Of a stretch of 64,000 nt of DNA, positions 40,647 through 48,345 are shown piece by piece (position 1 is the first letter of the stretch; each line of letters begins with the position of its first letter). The stretch comes from Marinobacter sp. ANT_B65 (GTDB taxonomy: Bacteria > Pseudomonadota > Gammaproteobacteria > Pseudomonadales > Oleiphilaceae). The stretch lies in contig NZ_NXGV01000003.1 in NCBI RefSeq assembly GCF_002407605.1, forward strand, positions 1-64,000. The letters are read 5' to 3'. The notes beneath the pieces were generated by a model that worked only from the letters and a program-made list of their open reading frames with translations, ran no database searches and was not told where the DNA came from. Both the position numbers and the translations under genes were made by a program.

Positions 40647-41340
40647 TACGAACGTCCGAGCGGTAAGAGTGAACAAGTGATTCCGGTGATTCGCCACGCC
40701 AGTATCGCCAGCGTAACCGCCACATAAGAAAAATGGTGCGCCAGACGCCCCGCTGCTCCCAGCGGCGACTATCTGTTGTAACCAAGGCACGGAGACAAAA
40801 GGGCCGGGAAATACGGCAAAGCCGCCGAGAAAATTCGACATCCTCCATAACCGGTAGTTCCTCAAAACCCTTCAAGGTCTCGAAAACAGTTTTGCGCACA
40901 AAAAACGCCTGATCACCGGTGCAAATTCCCGTTAACCGGGAGCGCCAGTTCATAAACCAGGCTATCACCCGAAGCATCACACCCCGCCCACTCAGGCGCA
41001 CATCAAACCGCCCCCAGGCTTTGTTGCTATGAAAAAAACCGTTCAGGCAAGCCAGGGCATCAGCGGGAAGCCGGGTATCTGCGTGCAGAAACAACAGAAC
41101 ATCACCTTTCGCAACTGATGCCCCTGCATTCATCTGAACAGCCCTGCCTTTTCCCGACTGAATCACACGATCCGCAAGCGGGGCCGCCAGCCCGGCGCTC
41201 CCATCCGTACTACCGGCATCCACAACAATAACCTCATGCCCTGCAAGGCGCAGAGGCTGCAGAGCTTCAAGCGTTTCCACAATATCCCCCGCCTCCATCC
41301 AGACCGGGACAATAATGGTTAATGAGAACGGATCAGACAA
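40633..41340 (-). CDS. TIGR04283-type family 2 glycosyltransferase
   Basis: A 235-residue GT2-fold protein. It starts SLTIIVPVWMEAGDIVETL, has the nucleotide-sugar pattern VVDAGSTDGS, the metal-binding LFLHADTRLP and GDQAFFVRK, and a C-terminal amphipathic basic helix. This is the usual partner of TIGR04282 proteins, upstream of it and overlapping it. Acceptor and sugar are unknown. It is divergent from the tRNA-Arg gene. Confidence 0.9.
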   Translation of the reverse strand: MSDPFSLTIIVPVWMEAGDIVETLEALQPLRLAGHEVIVVDAGSTDGSAGLAAPLADRVIQSGKGRAVQMNAGASVAKGDVLLFLHADTRLPADALACLNGFFHSNKAWGRFDVRLSGRGVMLRVIAWFMNWRSRLTGICTGDQAFFVRKTVFETLKGFEELPVMEDVEFSRRLCRISRPFCLRALVTTDSRRWEQRGVWRTIFLMWRLRWRYWRGESPESLVHSYRSDVRNGSD

Positions 41341-41426
41341 AACACACTCCCGGACAAGCAGAAATCACGGTAACACCTTGAGCCATAAGCTTCTGGCCGT
41401 TATCATACCGATCTTCTTAAAGAAGC

Positions 41427-41503
41427 GCCTTCGTAGCTCATCTGGATAGAGCGTCCCCCTCCTAAGGGGAAGGTAGCAGGTTCGAGTCCTGCCGAGGGCA
41501 CCA
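41427..41503 (+). tRNA. tRNA-Arg (anticodon CCT)
   Basis: A complete 77-base cloverleaf: acceptor GCCTTCG pairing with CGAGGGC, D-arm GCTC/GAGC, anticodon stem TCCCC/GGGGA around the loop CTCCTAA (anticodon CCT, reading AGG), T-arm GCAGG/CCTGC with the loop TTCGAGT, and an encoded CCA end. This tRNA is a frequent insertion site for islands. The DNA to its right has the look of accessory sequence. Confidence 0.96.
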
Positions 41504-41679
41504 ATCACCCTTCTGTATCGATCCAATAATCTCCACAACCGCCTGTTTTTAAGAAACTTAACGGAACTCAACCGTCCTTAACGATCTATAAAGCCCCGCC
41601 CCAATCTATATATCCGGGGGGTACATTTTGGGGTGGAAACTTAAATGAGCAGCTGACCTGGCACCGAGACTCATACAAC

Positions 41680-41829
41680 ATGACACCGCTGGAATTGGCA
41701 GAAAGATTCTGTAGCGACCCGGATGCCCTTGCCTATCTCAACAAAGAACTGGTAAGACAGAGGCGAAAATTGGTCCGTGCAAAGGACTTGGAAGTGCTCA
41801 TTAGCTCCCTGGAAAACGCTTCAAGGTAA
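41680..41829 (+). CDS. Small hypothetical protein (49 residues)
   Basis: An ATG-started frame of 49 codons: MTPLELAERFCSDPDALAYL at the start, then a basic helical stretch and SSLENASR at the end. Amino-acid content is protein-like and helical, but there is no clear ribosome site and no family I recognise. It is the first possible gene after the tRNA. Between them (41504-41679) I see only a G-rich motif pair, GGGGGTACA and GGGGTGG, which loosely recalls integrase arm sites. Confidence 0.35.
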   Translation: MTPLELAERFCSDPDALAYLNKELVRQRRKLVRAKDLEVLISSLENASR

Positions 41830-41837
41830 GCCCCCAG

Positions 41838-42164
41838 TTACCAGGGTGGCAGCTTTCTCCTGTCGCCCAATATTCTATATCCCTCGGGTACGGGTTTAAA
41901 TCTGTCACCTTCATCAGGCCAGCGTTTTGCTCGACTTTGGAACGCTCTGAGTGCGCCAATATCCAAGCTGGCAGCCACCACGAAGTCGTTGTCTCCACCC
42001 CTCAGTCTGGCAATATCCCGCAGGAAACTCTCTTTGGCTGGTGATCGGACTCTGCTATCGCCATATTTTCGATTGTTTACCAATATGGTGTAGGACCCGT
42101 AGGAGGTGAAATGCCCAGACAGATCGCACGATAGCGGGAACTGATACCACAAGGCTCCAGACAT
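41838..42164 (-). CDS. Hypothetical protein (108 residues)
   Basis: A 108-residue frame with a protein-like composition: an aromatic N-terminal part and a basic, arginine-rich C-terminal part (RDIARLRGGDNDFVVAAS, then RAKRWPDEGDRFKPVPEGY). No signal peptide or known motif. The ribosome site is weak (CGGAATGT). I do not recognise a family. It could be spurious, but no competing frame on either strand looks better here. Confidence 0.4.
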   Translation of the reverse strand: MSGALWYQFPLSCDLSGHFTSYGSYTILVNNRKYGDSRVRSPAKESFLRDIARLRGGDNDFVVAASLDIGALRAFQSRAKRWPDEGDRFKPVPEGYRILGDRRKLPPW

Positions 42165-42225
42165 ACATTCCGAAAAAATTCATCCGGATGCTGTGGATTC
42201 CATTCCTAAACTCGAAGGCCATGCC

Positions 42226-42624
42226 CTACCGGATGAAGTAACCAACTGGCCGCCATTCGCCATTTTCTTTAGTCAACGTCAGTGTCTCGGTGGCCGAATC
42301 CTGACCTTCAAATGAGGAAGTAAAGATAAAAACCACATATTCGCCATCCTGCACGCCAGGTAACGAACCTGTTTCAGTAACGGAACTCACCTCTCTGGAT
42401 CGCAAATCCCCCAATGGCTTACGGGCCTCAGTTAATGCATGTAACCATTGATCGCGAGACAGTTTCCCCTTAAAAAATGAACCGGTCAGATTCCAGCTTT
42501 CTTCGTATTTGCCGGTATCAATCAACTCAAGCCAGGAGTATGCGGATTGAGCTTGTTCGTCGTCAGCGGCCAGAGCTGGAAACGTACCAATTAATATGAG
42601 CAGGGTAAAAACAATCTTTTTCAC
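42226..42624 (-). CDS. DUF4019 family exported protein
   Basis: A 132-residue protein. The signal peptide KKIVFTLLILIGTFPALAA is followed by the DUF4019 pattern: SAYSWLELIDTGKYEESW, FFKGKLSRDQWLHAL, and R(K)PLGDLRSREVSSV, ending in NGEWRPVGYFIR. The start is a GTG with GGAGG six bases upstream, which decides it over the longer frame to 42828. Function is unknown; the fold is probably a small NTF2-like domain in the periplasm. It stands alone within the stretch after tRNA-Arg. Confidence 0.8.
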   Translation of the reverse strand: MKKIVFTLLILIGTFPALAADDEQAQSAYSWLELIDTGKYEESWNLTGSFFKGKLSRDQWLHALTEARKPLGDLRSREVSSVTETGSLPGVQDGEYVVFIFTSSFEGQDSATETLTLTKENGEWRPVGYFIR

Positions 42625-42712
42625 GAGTTCCTCCTTCGGAGTACCCAATGCGGGTCCACTAAATTGGAAGAAGACCACAACAATCCAAAACAACGGGTTA
42701 TGCGATCCCTCA

Positions 42713-43078
42713 TCATTCCCCCACGGATCTTGGCCGGAACAACTCAGCAGCACCTTCCAGAGCTTTCCAGATGAGCAAGCCAACGCCAACCCCCAGATAC
42801 CAAGGATTAAGCAATTCAGCGGCAACAAACATGAACACGCCCGGTAAAACCGGTAGCTTCATAGCGCCCGAAGCAAGATTCAGGGATAAATTTATGGTGG
42901 CAAGAACGACACCTATCCATAGCAGCCAATACAAGCCGAGAAACCAACCGACAACACCTACCAACGGCCCCAACAGGGTAAATTCGGCCAGCTTGGGCTT
43001 GGCCCGGCAAACAAGACGCGCTGAACATGATGAGAGGGCTGCAGCCTCGGCATCATAGATGTTAGCCATCAATGGCAT
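42713..43078 (-). CDS. Hypothetical membrane protein (121 residues)
   Basis: A 121-residue protein with about three hydrophobic segments: around residues 33-62 (LLGPLVGVVGWFLGLYWLLW) and 77-105 (PGVFMFVAAELLNPWYLGVG). GGGAG lies ten bases before the ATG at 43078. No recognised family. The gene precedes the DUF4019 gene on the same strand by 88 bases and may be co-transcribed with it. Confidence 0.5.
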   Translation of the reverse strand: MPLMANIYDAEAAALSSCSARLVCRAKPKLAEFTLLGPLVGVVGWFLGLYWLLWIGVVLATINLSLNLASGAMKLPVLPGVFMFVAAELLNPWYLGVGVGLLIWKALEGAAELFRPRSVGE

Positions 43079-43123
43079 GTCGTCGCAACTCCCGGCTCAA
43101 AGTACTTGGAGAGCGCGCTGCCT

Positions 43124-43142
43124 GGCAGGCATGGGGCCTGCC
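43124..43142. repeat. Inverted repeat in a gene-free stretch
   Basis: GGCAGGC ATGGG GCCTGCC forms a 7-bp stem. It lies in 43079-43428, a 350-base stretch where I find no convincing gene. It could end transcription from either side, but no U-tract follows. Confidence 0.4.
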
Positions 43143-43428
43143 CCATCAATCTTAACGGGACTACAGAAAACGCCAGTTGCTCTAAAGAGGCATTCGTTTC
43201 AAGTCTTTGTAATTACGGTGTGAAGTTGATGTGGGTTGGTCGGGAATGGACGGGATTCCTTGATCTTTGTTTCAAATATGGATTACGCTTCACAGCGCAT
43301 CGAGGGAACGGATGCCGGAATCGCCAGAAGCTTTGCCGCGCTTTCATTAGCTGCTCCACGTCAGCCTCCCCTCCTTGTTTTTGCAAAATCTGCAACCCAA
43401 TTCAGCTTAAGCGAAAAAGGAATTTCGA

Positions 43429-43866
43429 ATGAGTACTCAAACCCCGATTGCCGCCGAGGTGCGAATTACCGTAGCCCGTTTATTGGAAGTGGCATATAGC
43501 AAGAATAAAGGCATCACCACAGCGCTTGTACGAGAAGTCGGCCCCTTAACCCTAACCGTTGATTAAAACGGACAAGCCGCATTGAGTGGAAATGCTGGTC
43601 GAGTATCCTTCGTAGCACGCGAAACCCTTCAGGAAATCGGCGTCAATGCCGGTGTTTTCCGCGCGATGATGTCAGTTAATGACGCTGGAGACCTTCGATT
43701 CAATGCAAGAATTCGAGTTGGAGTCGCCTCCATTTCCGCTAGTGGGAGTATTGATGTAGAAAAACTCATCACGACCTGCTCCGGTTTTCTATGCAGAGCT
43801 GCCAGAGCTCTACAAGGACGACCTGCCCAAGTGGATCGCCAATTACAGGAAGCATTGGGGAACTGA
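43429..43866 (+). pseudogene. Hypothetical gene broken by an in-frame TAA
   Basis: A frame of 145 codons with AAGGA upstream of its ATG. After 45 codons (ending VGPLTLTVD) it meets a TAA at 43564-43566. The same frame then continues open for 100 codons (NGQAALSGNAGRVSFVARE onward) to a TGA. A single C-to-T change of CAA (Gln) would explain the stop. The second half cannot be a separate gene with a good start: its only early start codon is a TTG without ribosome site. No family recognised. It ends two bases before the lipoprotein gene, so the pair was one operon. Confidence 0.6.
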
Positions 43867-43868
43867 GC

Positions 43869-44348
43869 ATGCAGACAAAAAAGATTACCAGCTTCCTGGT
43901 GCTGACCACTCTCATACTTTCCGGCTGCTCGACCACGTCTGAGAGGGAACTTCCGGCCAATGCCTGGCAGGCTTATCAGGCATTTAAGAAAGAGCTCGAA
44001 AGCAATCTCCAGACAACGGACCTTAGCCGACACCTTGCCAGCAACTGGATTGAATATTTCGACAATGCCGATGGTGACGAGCTAGAGGAACTGAAAAACT
44101 ATGCAGCTTACCCTGCATGGTTATCAACCACCCACGCCCACTACCAAACGCCCAACGAAGATGGCTACTGCCTGTCAGTCAATGGGATCGCGTACGATAA
44201 AACCCCGGGTACGGTTTCAGTAAGGTATGTAATCGAAGACGATCGGCTGAAAGCATCGGAGATTCACTACCAGTATTGGGGGAATGAGGACGAGTTTCCT
44301 GATGAAGCAAAATGTCCGGAGGACTTTGAGCTGGACTTTCCCGATTAG
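43869..44348 (+). CDS. Hypothetical lipoprotein
   Basis: A 159-residue protein with a short signal peptide ending in the lipobox LSGC (Cys20). The mature part is acidic and aromatic, with YCLSVNGIAYDKTPGTVSVR and a very acidic end (DEFPDEAKCPEDFELDFPD). It is probably anchored in the outer or inner membrane facing the periplasm. No recognised family. Translation may depend on the broken gene just upstream, whose stop is two bases before this ATG. Confidence 0.7.
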   Translation: MQTKKITSFLVLTTLILSGCSTTSERELPANAWQAYQAFKKELESNLQTTDLSRHLASNWIEYFDNADGDELEELKNYAAYPAWLSTTHAHYQTPNEDGYCLSVNGIAYDKTPGTVSVRYVIEDDRLKASEIHYQYWGNEDEFPDEAKCPEDFELDFPD

Positions 44349-44686
44349 TGATTGCTTGGGGCAGAAGCAGTTAGCGCCCTGCCCCAACCGATGGCTCGCA
44401 ATTCACATGCGGCTGGGCAGGCGGGTTCTGAGACGCTTTTGAGACAGCTTTACGCAAGACTAAGTCTTGCTCAGGGGAAGGAGCCAAATGCGACTTTTCC
44501 CCTGCACGTTTTATTTACCGGGTTTTGTCCCCACCCACTTGTGGAACCCGGCAAAAGCTTATAGATTGACGAAAGTGGCCGAAGTGCTGCACTTCCTTTT
44601 AATTATCAGAATCAACGCATCAGGTGAGCCTGTGAGAACGCTTTTCTCAGAGACCATTCCTTTCCACCGTTTCAGTGTCCGCAAAC

Positions 44687-44716
44687 AGGCAGACACTGCT
44701 GGTGTGTTGTCTGCCT
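44687..44716 (+). terminator. Hairpin terminator upstream of rnk
   Basis: AGGCAGACA pairs with TGTCTGCCT across a 12-base loop, followed by TTCTCTTTTC. It lies in 44349-44809, a 461-base stretch that also holds an inverted repeat TTGGGGCAG/CTGCCCCAA (44356-44387) just after the lipoprotein gene. I see no convincing gene in this stretch. Confidence 0.55.
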
Positions 44717-44809
44717 TTCTCTTTTCTCGCTGAATCCGCTTCTAGAACGCCGGATTCGGCGTTTGAATCCTGATATTTCATATTACAAACATATTTCCGG
44801 GAGATTACT

Positions 44810-45193
44810 ATGGCTGACATGCCGCCAATACTGGTTGCTGAAGAAGATTTTAACCGCTTAACAACCCTGATCGAGAAACAGGGTGACTCGGACGTTGCTG
44901 ACGGTCTGGATGATGAACTGAGCCGGGCCACACTTGTGCCGCTCGCGGAAATGCCTGAACACGTAGTAACCATGAACTCACGTGTTCGCTTTAAAAATGA
45001 GGATAGTGGCCAGGAACAGGAGCTGACCCTGGTGTACCCCCATGAAGTGGGCAGCGGAGAAGGTAAAATCTCTATCCTTGCACCGGCAGGTTCCGCCCTG
45101 CTCGGGCTTTCGGTGGGTGATTCCATTGAGTGGCCAATCCGTGGCCGCAATAATATTCATCTCAGGATTATTGATGTTACCCGACAGGGCTGA
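44810..45193 (+). CDS. rnk: Nucleoside diphosphate kinase regulator Rnk
   Basis: A 127-residue GreA/GreB-like protein that binds RNA polymerase but lacks the long coiled-coil tip. Motifs: PPILVAEEDFNRLTTLIEKQ in the N-terminal helices, and the C-terminal FKBP-like part with VTMNSRVRFKNEDSGQ, LTLVYPHEV, and ISILAPAGSALLGLSVGDSIEW. GGGAG precedes the ATG. It faces the chemotaxis gene, with 54 bases between the stop codons. Confidence 0.94.
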   Translation: MADMPPILVAEEDFNRLTTLIEKQGDSDVADGLDDELSRATLVPLAEMPEHVVTMNSRVRFKNEDSGQEQELTLVYPHEVGSGEGKISILAPAGSALLGLSVGDSIEWPIRGRNNIHLRIIDVTRQG

Positions 45194-45247
45194 TCGCCGG
45201 GTAACGATTGCGAGGGCCGGCCTGCAAAGGCCGCCCCGCCATGTCCC

Positions 45248-46861
45248 TTACTTGTTCAGACGGAACTGCTCTATGGTTTCTCTGAGCGCTTCCGCCATCT
45301 TGAGCAGTTCACCTGCAATATCCGCCGTTTCCTGAGCATCAGCTGACGTCTGCTCTGCGGAGCGACTGATTTCAATCACGTTCTGATTAATGGCTTCTGA
45401 CACATCACTTTGTTCGTTCGCTGCGCTTTCCATCTCCTGGTTCAGAGACGTAATCTCACGAACAGCCGAGGCAATGGTCTGCAACTCGGACTCTACTTTC
45501 AGGATAGCTTCTACCTGATGGCCAGCCATATCCGAAGCGTCGCGCATGGTAGCTACGCAATCAACCACTTCGCTTTTAAGCCCGTTAATCGTTTCCCGGA
45601 TTTCTTCTGTGGAAACCTGAGTGCGGGCTGCCAGAGCACGAACTTCATCTGCAACCACTGAGAAACCGCGACCCTGCTCCCCTGCTCTGGCTGCTTCGAT
45701 GGCCGCATTCAGCGCCAGCAGATTCGTCTGATCGGCAATATTGGAAATTTCTTCCAGCATGCCCGCCATCCGGCCAGTGCGCTCGTTCAGGTCAGCGATT
45801 CGCCTGGCACCGCCCTGCACTTCGGTATTTAGCGCTTCAATACCCTCCACTGCAGCTCTCGCAAGGCGCTCACCGCTGCTGGCAGACTCCGCTGTTTCTT
45901 CTGATTTGCGAGATGTGTGATTGGCATTGCCACGCACCTGAACGGCAGAGGCCGCCATTTCCGTGGTTGCACTGGCCACCTGATCGGTATTGTCCTTCTG
46001 TGCCATCACTTCATGGCCGGTGGTGTCCGCTTTTGCTGCAATACGGCGAGCGGCCTGCTCCACCTGTGCAGCGTTATCCATAACTGTATGCATACTCTCC
46101 CGGATTTTCGCCATCATGCGATTGAACGCCAGAGACACAGAACCGATTTCATCATTGCGTGTCACGTCCAGCTCAAGCGTCAGGTCGGAGTTTCCCGAAA
46201 TCTTATCCATACTGGCCTGCAGCCGTCGTAATCTGGAGAAAACCAGCCGATTCAAGGCCAGTGCGGTCAGGAAAAACACCACAATAAAAGTAATAACCTG
46301 AATGCCACCACTCGCCAGCAGTTGCTGGCGCAGGCTGTCATCACTCTCCGCCAGTGAATAGTCCACTCGTATTGCCCCCAGAACATCGCCGTCCTGCGCC
46401 TGATGACAGCCCAGACAATTCACACCCTGATAATTTTCGCGGGCAATGACAGGTTCAATCAGCGTATAAACGCGGCCATCACCATTGTTTGAATATTGTT
46501 CAATCCGCTCCCCCGCCAGGGCCTTTTCGTCCGCAGAATCACGCACCTGTTCGGCCTGAGTACCCTTGCCAAACATCCGATTCAGCTGATCACTGCGCAC
46601 AACTCTTACATCCAGCACATCCTCCGGGGCCATTACCTTGTCACGAAGCACGTCCCGGTTGCTGATCGTGCCGGTCACCATCATGGTATTCAGGCCATCA
46701 AAATAAGACTTTGCCAGACCATCCACATACTTGTGACTGAACTCTTCCATGTGATCACGCTGGGCGTTCGCGCTGTATAACACTGTAAATACAAGAATGA
46801 GCGAAAACCCGGCTGCCAAAGCAGCGAGTAACAGAAAACGGATCGAGTATTGATTTTTCAT
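45248..46861 (-). CDS. Methyl-accepting chemotaxis protein with periplasmic CXXCH haem motif
   Basis: A 537-residue chemoreceptor. TM1 spans about residues 8-30. A periplasmic domain covers 31-185 and contains CLGCH (Cys149, Cys152, His153), the c-type haem attachment motif. TM2 is at 186-208, then HAMP, then the signalling domain with the tip EISNIADQTNLLALNAAIEA. The periplasmic part resembles DUF3365/Tll0287-type sensor domains. A bound haem would suggest redox, oxygen or NO sensing; this is inferred. The start at 46861 is chosen because the upstream ATG (46906) falls inside a sigma-28 promoter. No CheA/CheW genes in the window. Confidence 0.92.
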   Translation of the reverse strand: MKNQYSIRFLLLAALAAGFSLILVFTVLYSANAQRDHMEEFSHKYVDGLAKSYFDGLNTMMVTGTISNRDVLRDKVMAPEDVLDVRVVRSDQLNRMFGKGTQAEQVRDSADEKALAGERIEQYSNNGDGRVYTLIEPVIARENYQGVNCLGCHQAQDGDVLGAIRVDYSLAESDDSLRQQLLASGGIQVITFIVVFFLTALALNRLVFSRLRRLQASMDKISGNSDLTLELDVTRNDEIGSVSLAFNRMMAKIRESMHTVMDNAAQVEQAARRIAAKADTTGHEVMAQKDNTDQVASATTEMAASAVQVRGNANHTSRKSEETAESASSGERLARAAVEGIEALNTEVQGGARRIADLNERTGRMAGMLEEISNIADQTNLLALNAAIEAARAGEQGRGFSVVADEVRALAARTQVSTEEIRETINGLKSEVVDCVATMRDASDMAGHQVEAILKVESELQTIASAVREITSLNQEMESAANEQSDVSEAINQNVIEISRSAEQTSADAQETADIAGELLKMAEALRETIEQFRLNK

Positions 46862-46896
46862 AACAAGCCGGGGTTCCTCAGAGGTTCTATTTGTTA

Positions 46897-46923
46897 TTGA
46901 CGGCATAACGGCGATTAACTTTA
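46897..46923 (-). promoter_or_regulatory. Sigma-28 (FliA) promoter of the chemoreceptor gene
   Basis: Minus strand: TAAAGTTA (46916-46923), 11 bases, GCCGTCAA (46897-46904). The flagellar sigma consensus is TAAAGTTT-N11-GCCGATAA, so 7 of 8 and 6 of 8 positions match with exact spacing. Transcription would begin near 46888. Confidence 0.7.
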
Positions 46924-46978
46924 TAGATTTGCGTCAATTTTTTACTGACGCAGGTCAGAATGGAGCGTTTCTGCCAAG

Positions 46979-46994
46979 TGGCGCGGAATGTGCT
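46979..46994 (+). promoter_or_regulatory. Sigma-54 promoter of the 47056 gene
   Basis: TGGCGCGGAATGTGCT matches the consensus TGGCACGNNNNTTGCW at all but two fixed positions, with the invariant GG (-24) and GC (-12) ten bases apart. It lies about 60 bases before the ATG of the unknown gene. Confidence 0.65.
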
Positions 46995-47055
46995 ACCTGA
47001 TGTGTAATCAAGCATTTTTTTGGCGCGCCAGTTGTGGGCCATGGAGGAAAACATC

Positions 47056-47718
47056 ATGTCACTGCTGACTTCCCTGATTCAGGCAAGCACTCGTTTTCAG
47101 CAAACACTGGAAAACCGGTCAGCAGCGGAGACAGAGGGGCAACAGACCAAAAGGGCTGCCAGCTCAGAGACAGTGCAGCCTGCCAGCCCCGGCGGCGACC
47201 GCTTCACGCCTTCGGGCGATTCCCTGAGTGATATGGGAAAGCTGAAATCTCAGAAGTTACCGCTGGCAGATTACAAGCAAACCGTGGGGCAGGATCTTGC
47301 CTTTTTAAAAGAGACCCTGCGGCATAAACTTGCCGAATACAATCTGAGCCCGACCACTGTAGTCAGCGTCAATAAAAATGATAGCGGCAAGATTGTGGTG
47401 GACGGAAAAGTTCCAGAGGGAACCCGCACCCGTATAGAGAACGATCTGAACGTCAACAAGAACTTTACAGATGCTTTCAGCCGGTTGAGCGTAAATGAAC
47501 CGACTCTGCACTTCATGGATAATGCCATGAAGCTTAACCAGGCCTATGGCGTGAACAATTCACTGCTGGACACAATAATCAGTGAAGACCAGCAGTTCAA
47601 CGGCTTGCAGGACCTGGTGCACCGTTATGACACCCTCCGGCGTTCAGCTCCGACGAATCAGGTTGAAATTGCAGAAAATCAAGGTGCCTACGCCTTCAAC
47701 CTGAACACCCGGGCCTGA
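47056..47718 (+). CDS. Hypothetical protein under a sigma-54-type promoter
   Basis: A 220-residue soluble protein. The first 70 residues are low-complexity (Ser, Gln, Ala, Gly) and probably disordered. The rest is helical with an Asn/Asp-rich middle (LNVNKNFTDAFSRLSVN) and an ending YDTLRRSAPTNQ then AYAFNLNTRA. No signal peptide or known domain. GGAGG eight bases before the ATG at 47056 fixes the start. The sigma-54-type promoter and the divergent sigma-28-controlled chemoreceptor suggest a role in flagella or motility; this is inference from context. Confidence 0.75.
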   Translation: MSLLTSLIQASTRFQQTLENRSAAETEGQQTKRAASSETVQPASPGGDRFTPSGDSLSDMGKLKSQKLPLADYKQTVGQDLAFLKETLRHKLAEYNLSPTTVVSVNKNDSGKIVVDGKVPEGTRTRIENDLNVNKNFTDAFSRLSVNEPTLHFMDNAMKLNQAYGVNNSLLDTIISEDQQFNGLQDLVHRYDTLRRSAPTNQVEIAENQGAYAFNLNTRA

Positions 47719-47721
47719 GTA

Positions 47722-48345
47722 TCAACTCTCAAAAGGTGCTGGATCACCCTTGCCAACCCGGGTAACCGTGGGGGCGTCACCGGTGAAGTTAACCACTGTA
47801 GTCGGCTCCATTCCGCAAAAACCACCGTCAATAATCAGGTCCAGCTCATGCTCCAGTGTATCCCGGATATCGTAGGGATCAGTCATTGGTTCGGACTCGC
47901 CAGGCAATATCAGCGTGCTGCTCATAATCGGCTCACCCAACTCACCCAGAAGCGCCTGAACGATGGCGTTATCGGGCACTCTCACGCCAATTGTCCGCCG
48001 CTTGGGGTGCAGCAGCCTGCGAGGCACTTCACTCGTTGCATCCAGAATGAACGTGTAGGGCCCCGGCGTGAATGTTTTAAGTAAGCGATACTGGGTGTTA
48101 TCTACTTTTGCATAGACTCCGATATCCGAAAGATCCCGGCACACCAGCGTAAAGTTATGCTTGTCATCGAGCTTGCGAATCCGCTTGATCTTGTCAGCAG
48201 CGGGCTTTTCACCCAAATGACAACCAAGGGCATAGCCCGAGTCTGTGGGATAGACAATAACGCCACCACTGCGAAGAATTTCTACCGCCTGTTTGACCAA
48301 CCGCTTCTGCGGGTTTTCTGGATGAATCTGAAAAAACTGGCTCAT
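47722..48345 (-). CDS. YciO/Sua5/YrdC-type L-threonylcarbamoyladenylate synthase family protein
   Basis: A 207-residue YrdC-fold protein of the YciO group. It carries the double-stranded-RNA/nucleotide-binding marks GGVIVYPTDSGYALG, KIKRIRKLDDKHNFTLVCRD, FTPGPYTFILDA, and TIGVRVPDN. TsaC-type members make the threonylcarbamoyl-AMP used for t6A in tRNA; YciO paralogues are less certain. The ATG at 48345 overlaps the last codons of the bolA-like gene by four bases (ATGA), so they are coupled. Confidence 0.9.
   Translation of the reverse strand: MSQFFQIHPENPQKRLVKQAVEILRSGGVIVYPTDSGYALGCHLGEKPAADKIKRIRKLDDKHNFTLVCRDLSDIGVYAKVDNTQYRLLKTFTPGPYTFILDATSEVPRRLLHPKRRTIGVRVPDNAIVQALLGELGEPIMSSTLILPGESEPMTDPYDIRDTLEHELDLIIDGGFCGMEPTTVVNFTGDAPTVTRVGKGDPAPFES

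Noticed and set aside
41365..41571. 68-codon minus-strand frame
   Set aside because: It lies across the tRNA-Arg gene on the opposite strand.
43106..43499. Frames of 108 and 87 codons in the gap before the nonsense-mutated gene
   Set aside because: Cysteine-rich or mixed composition, no ribosome sites, and overlap with the start of a better frame.
44488..44733. 81-codon frame with an AAGGAG site
   Set aside because: The ribosome site is good, but the protein content looks random and the end runs through a terminator hairpin.
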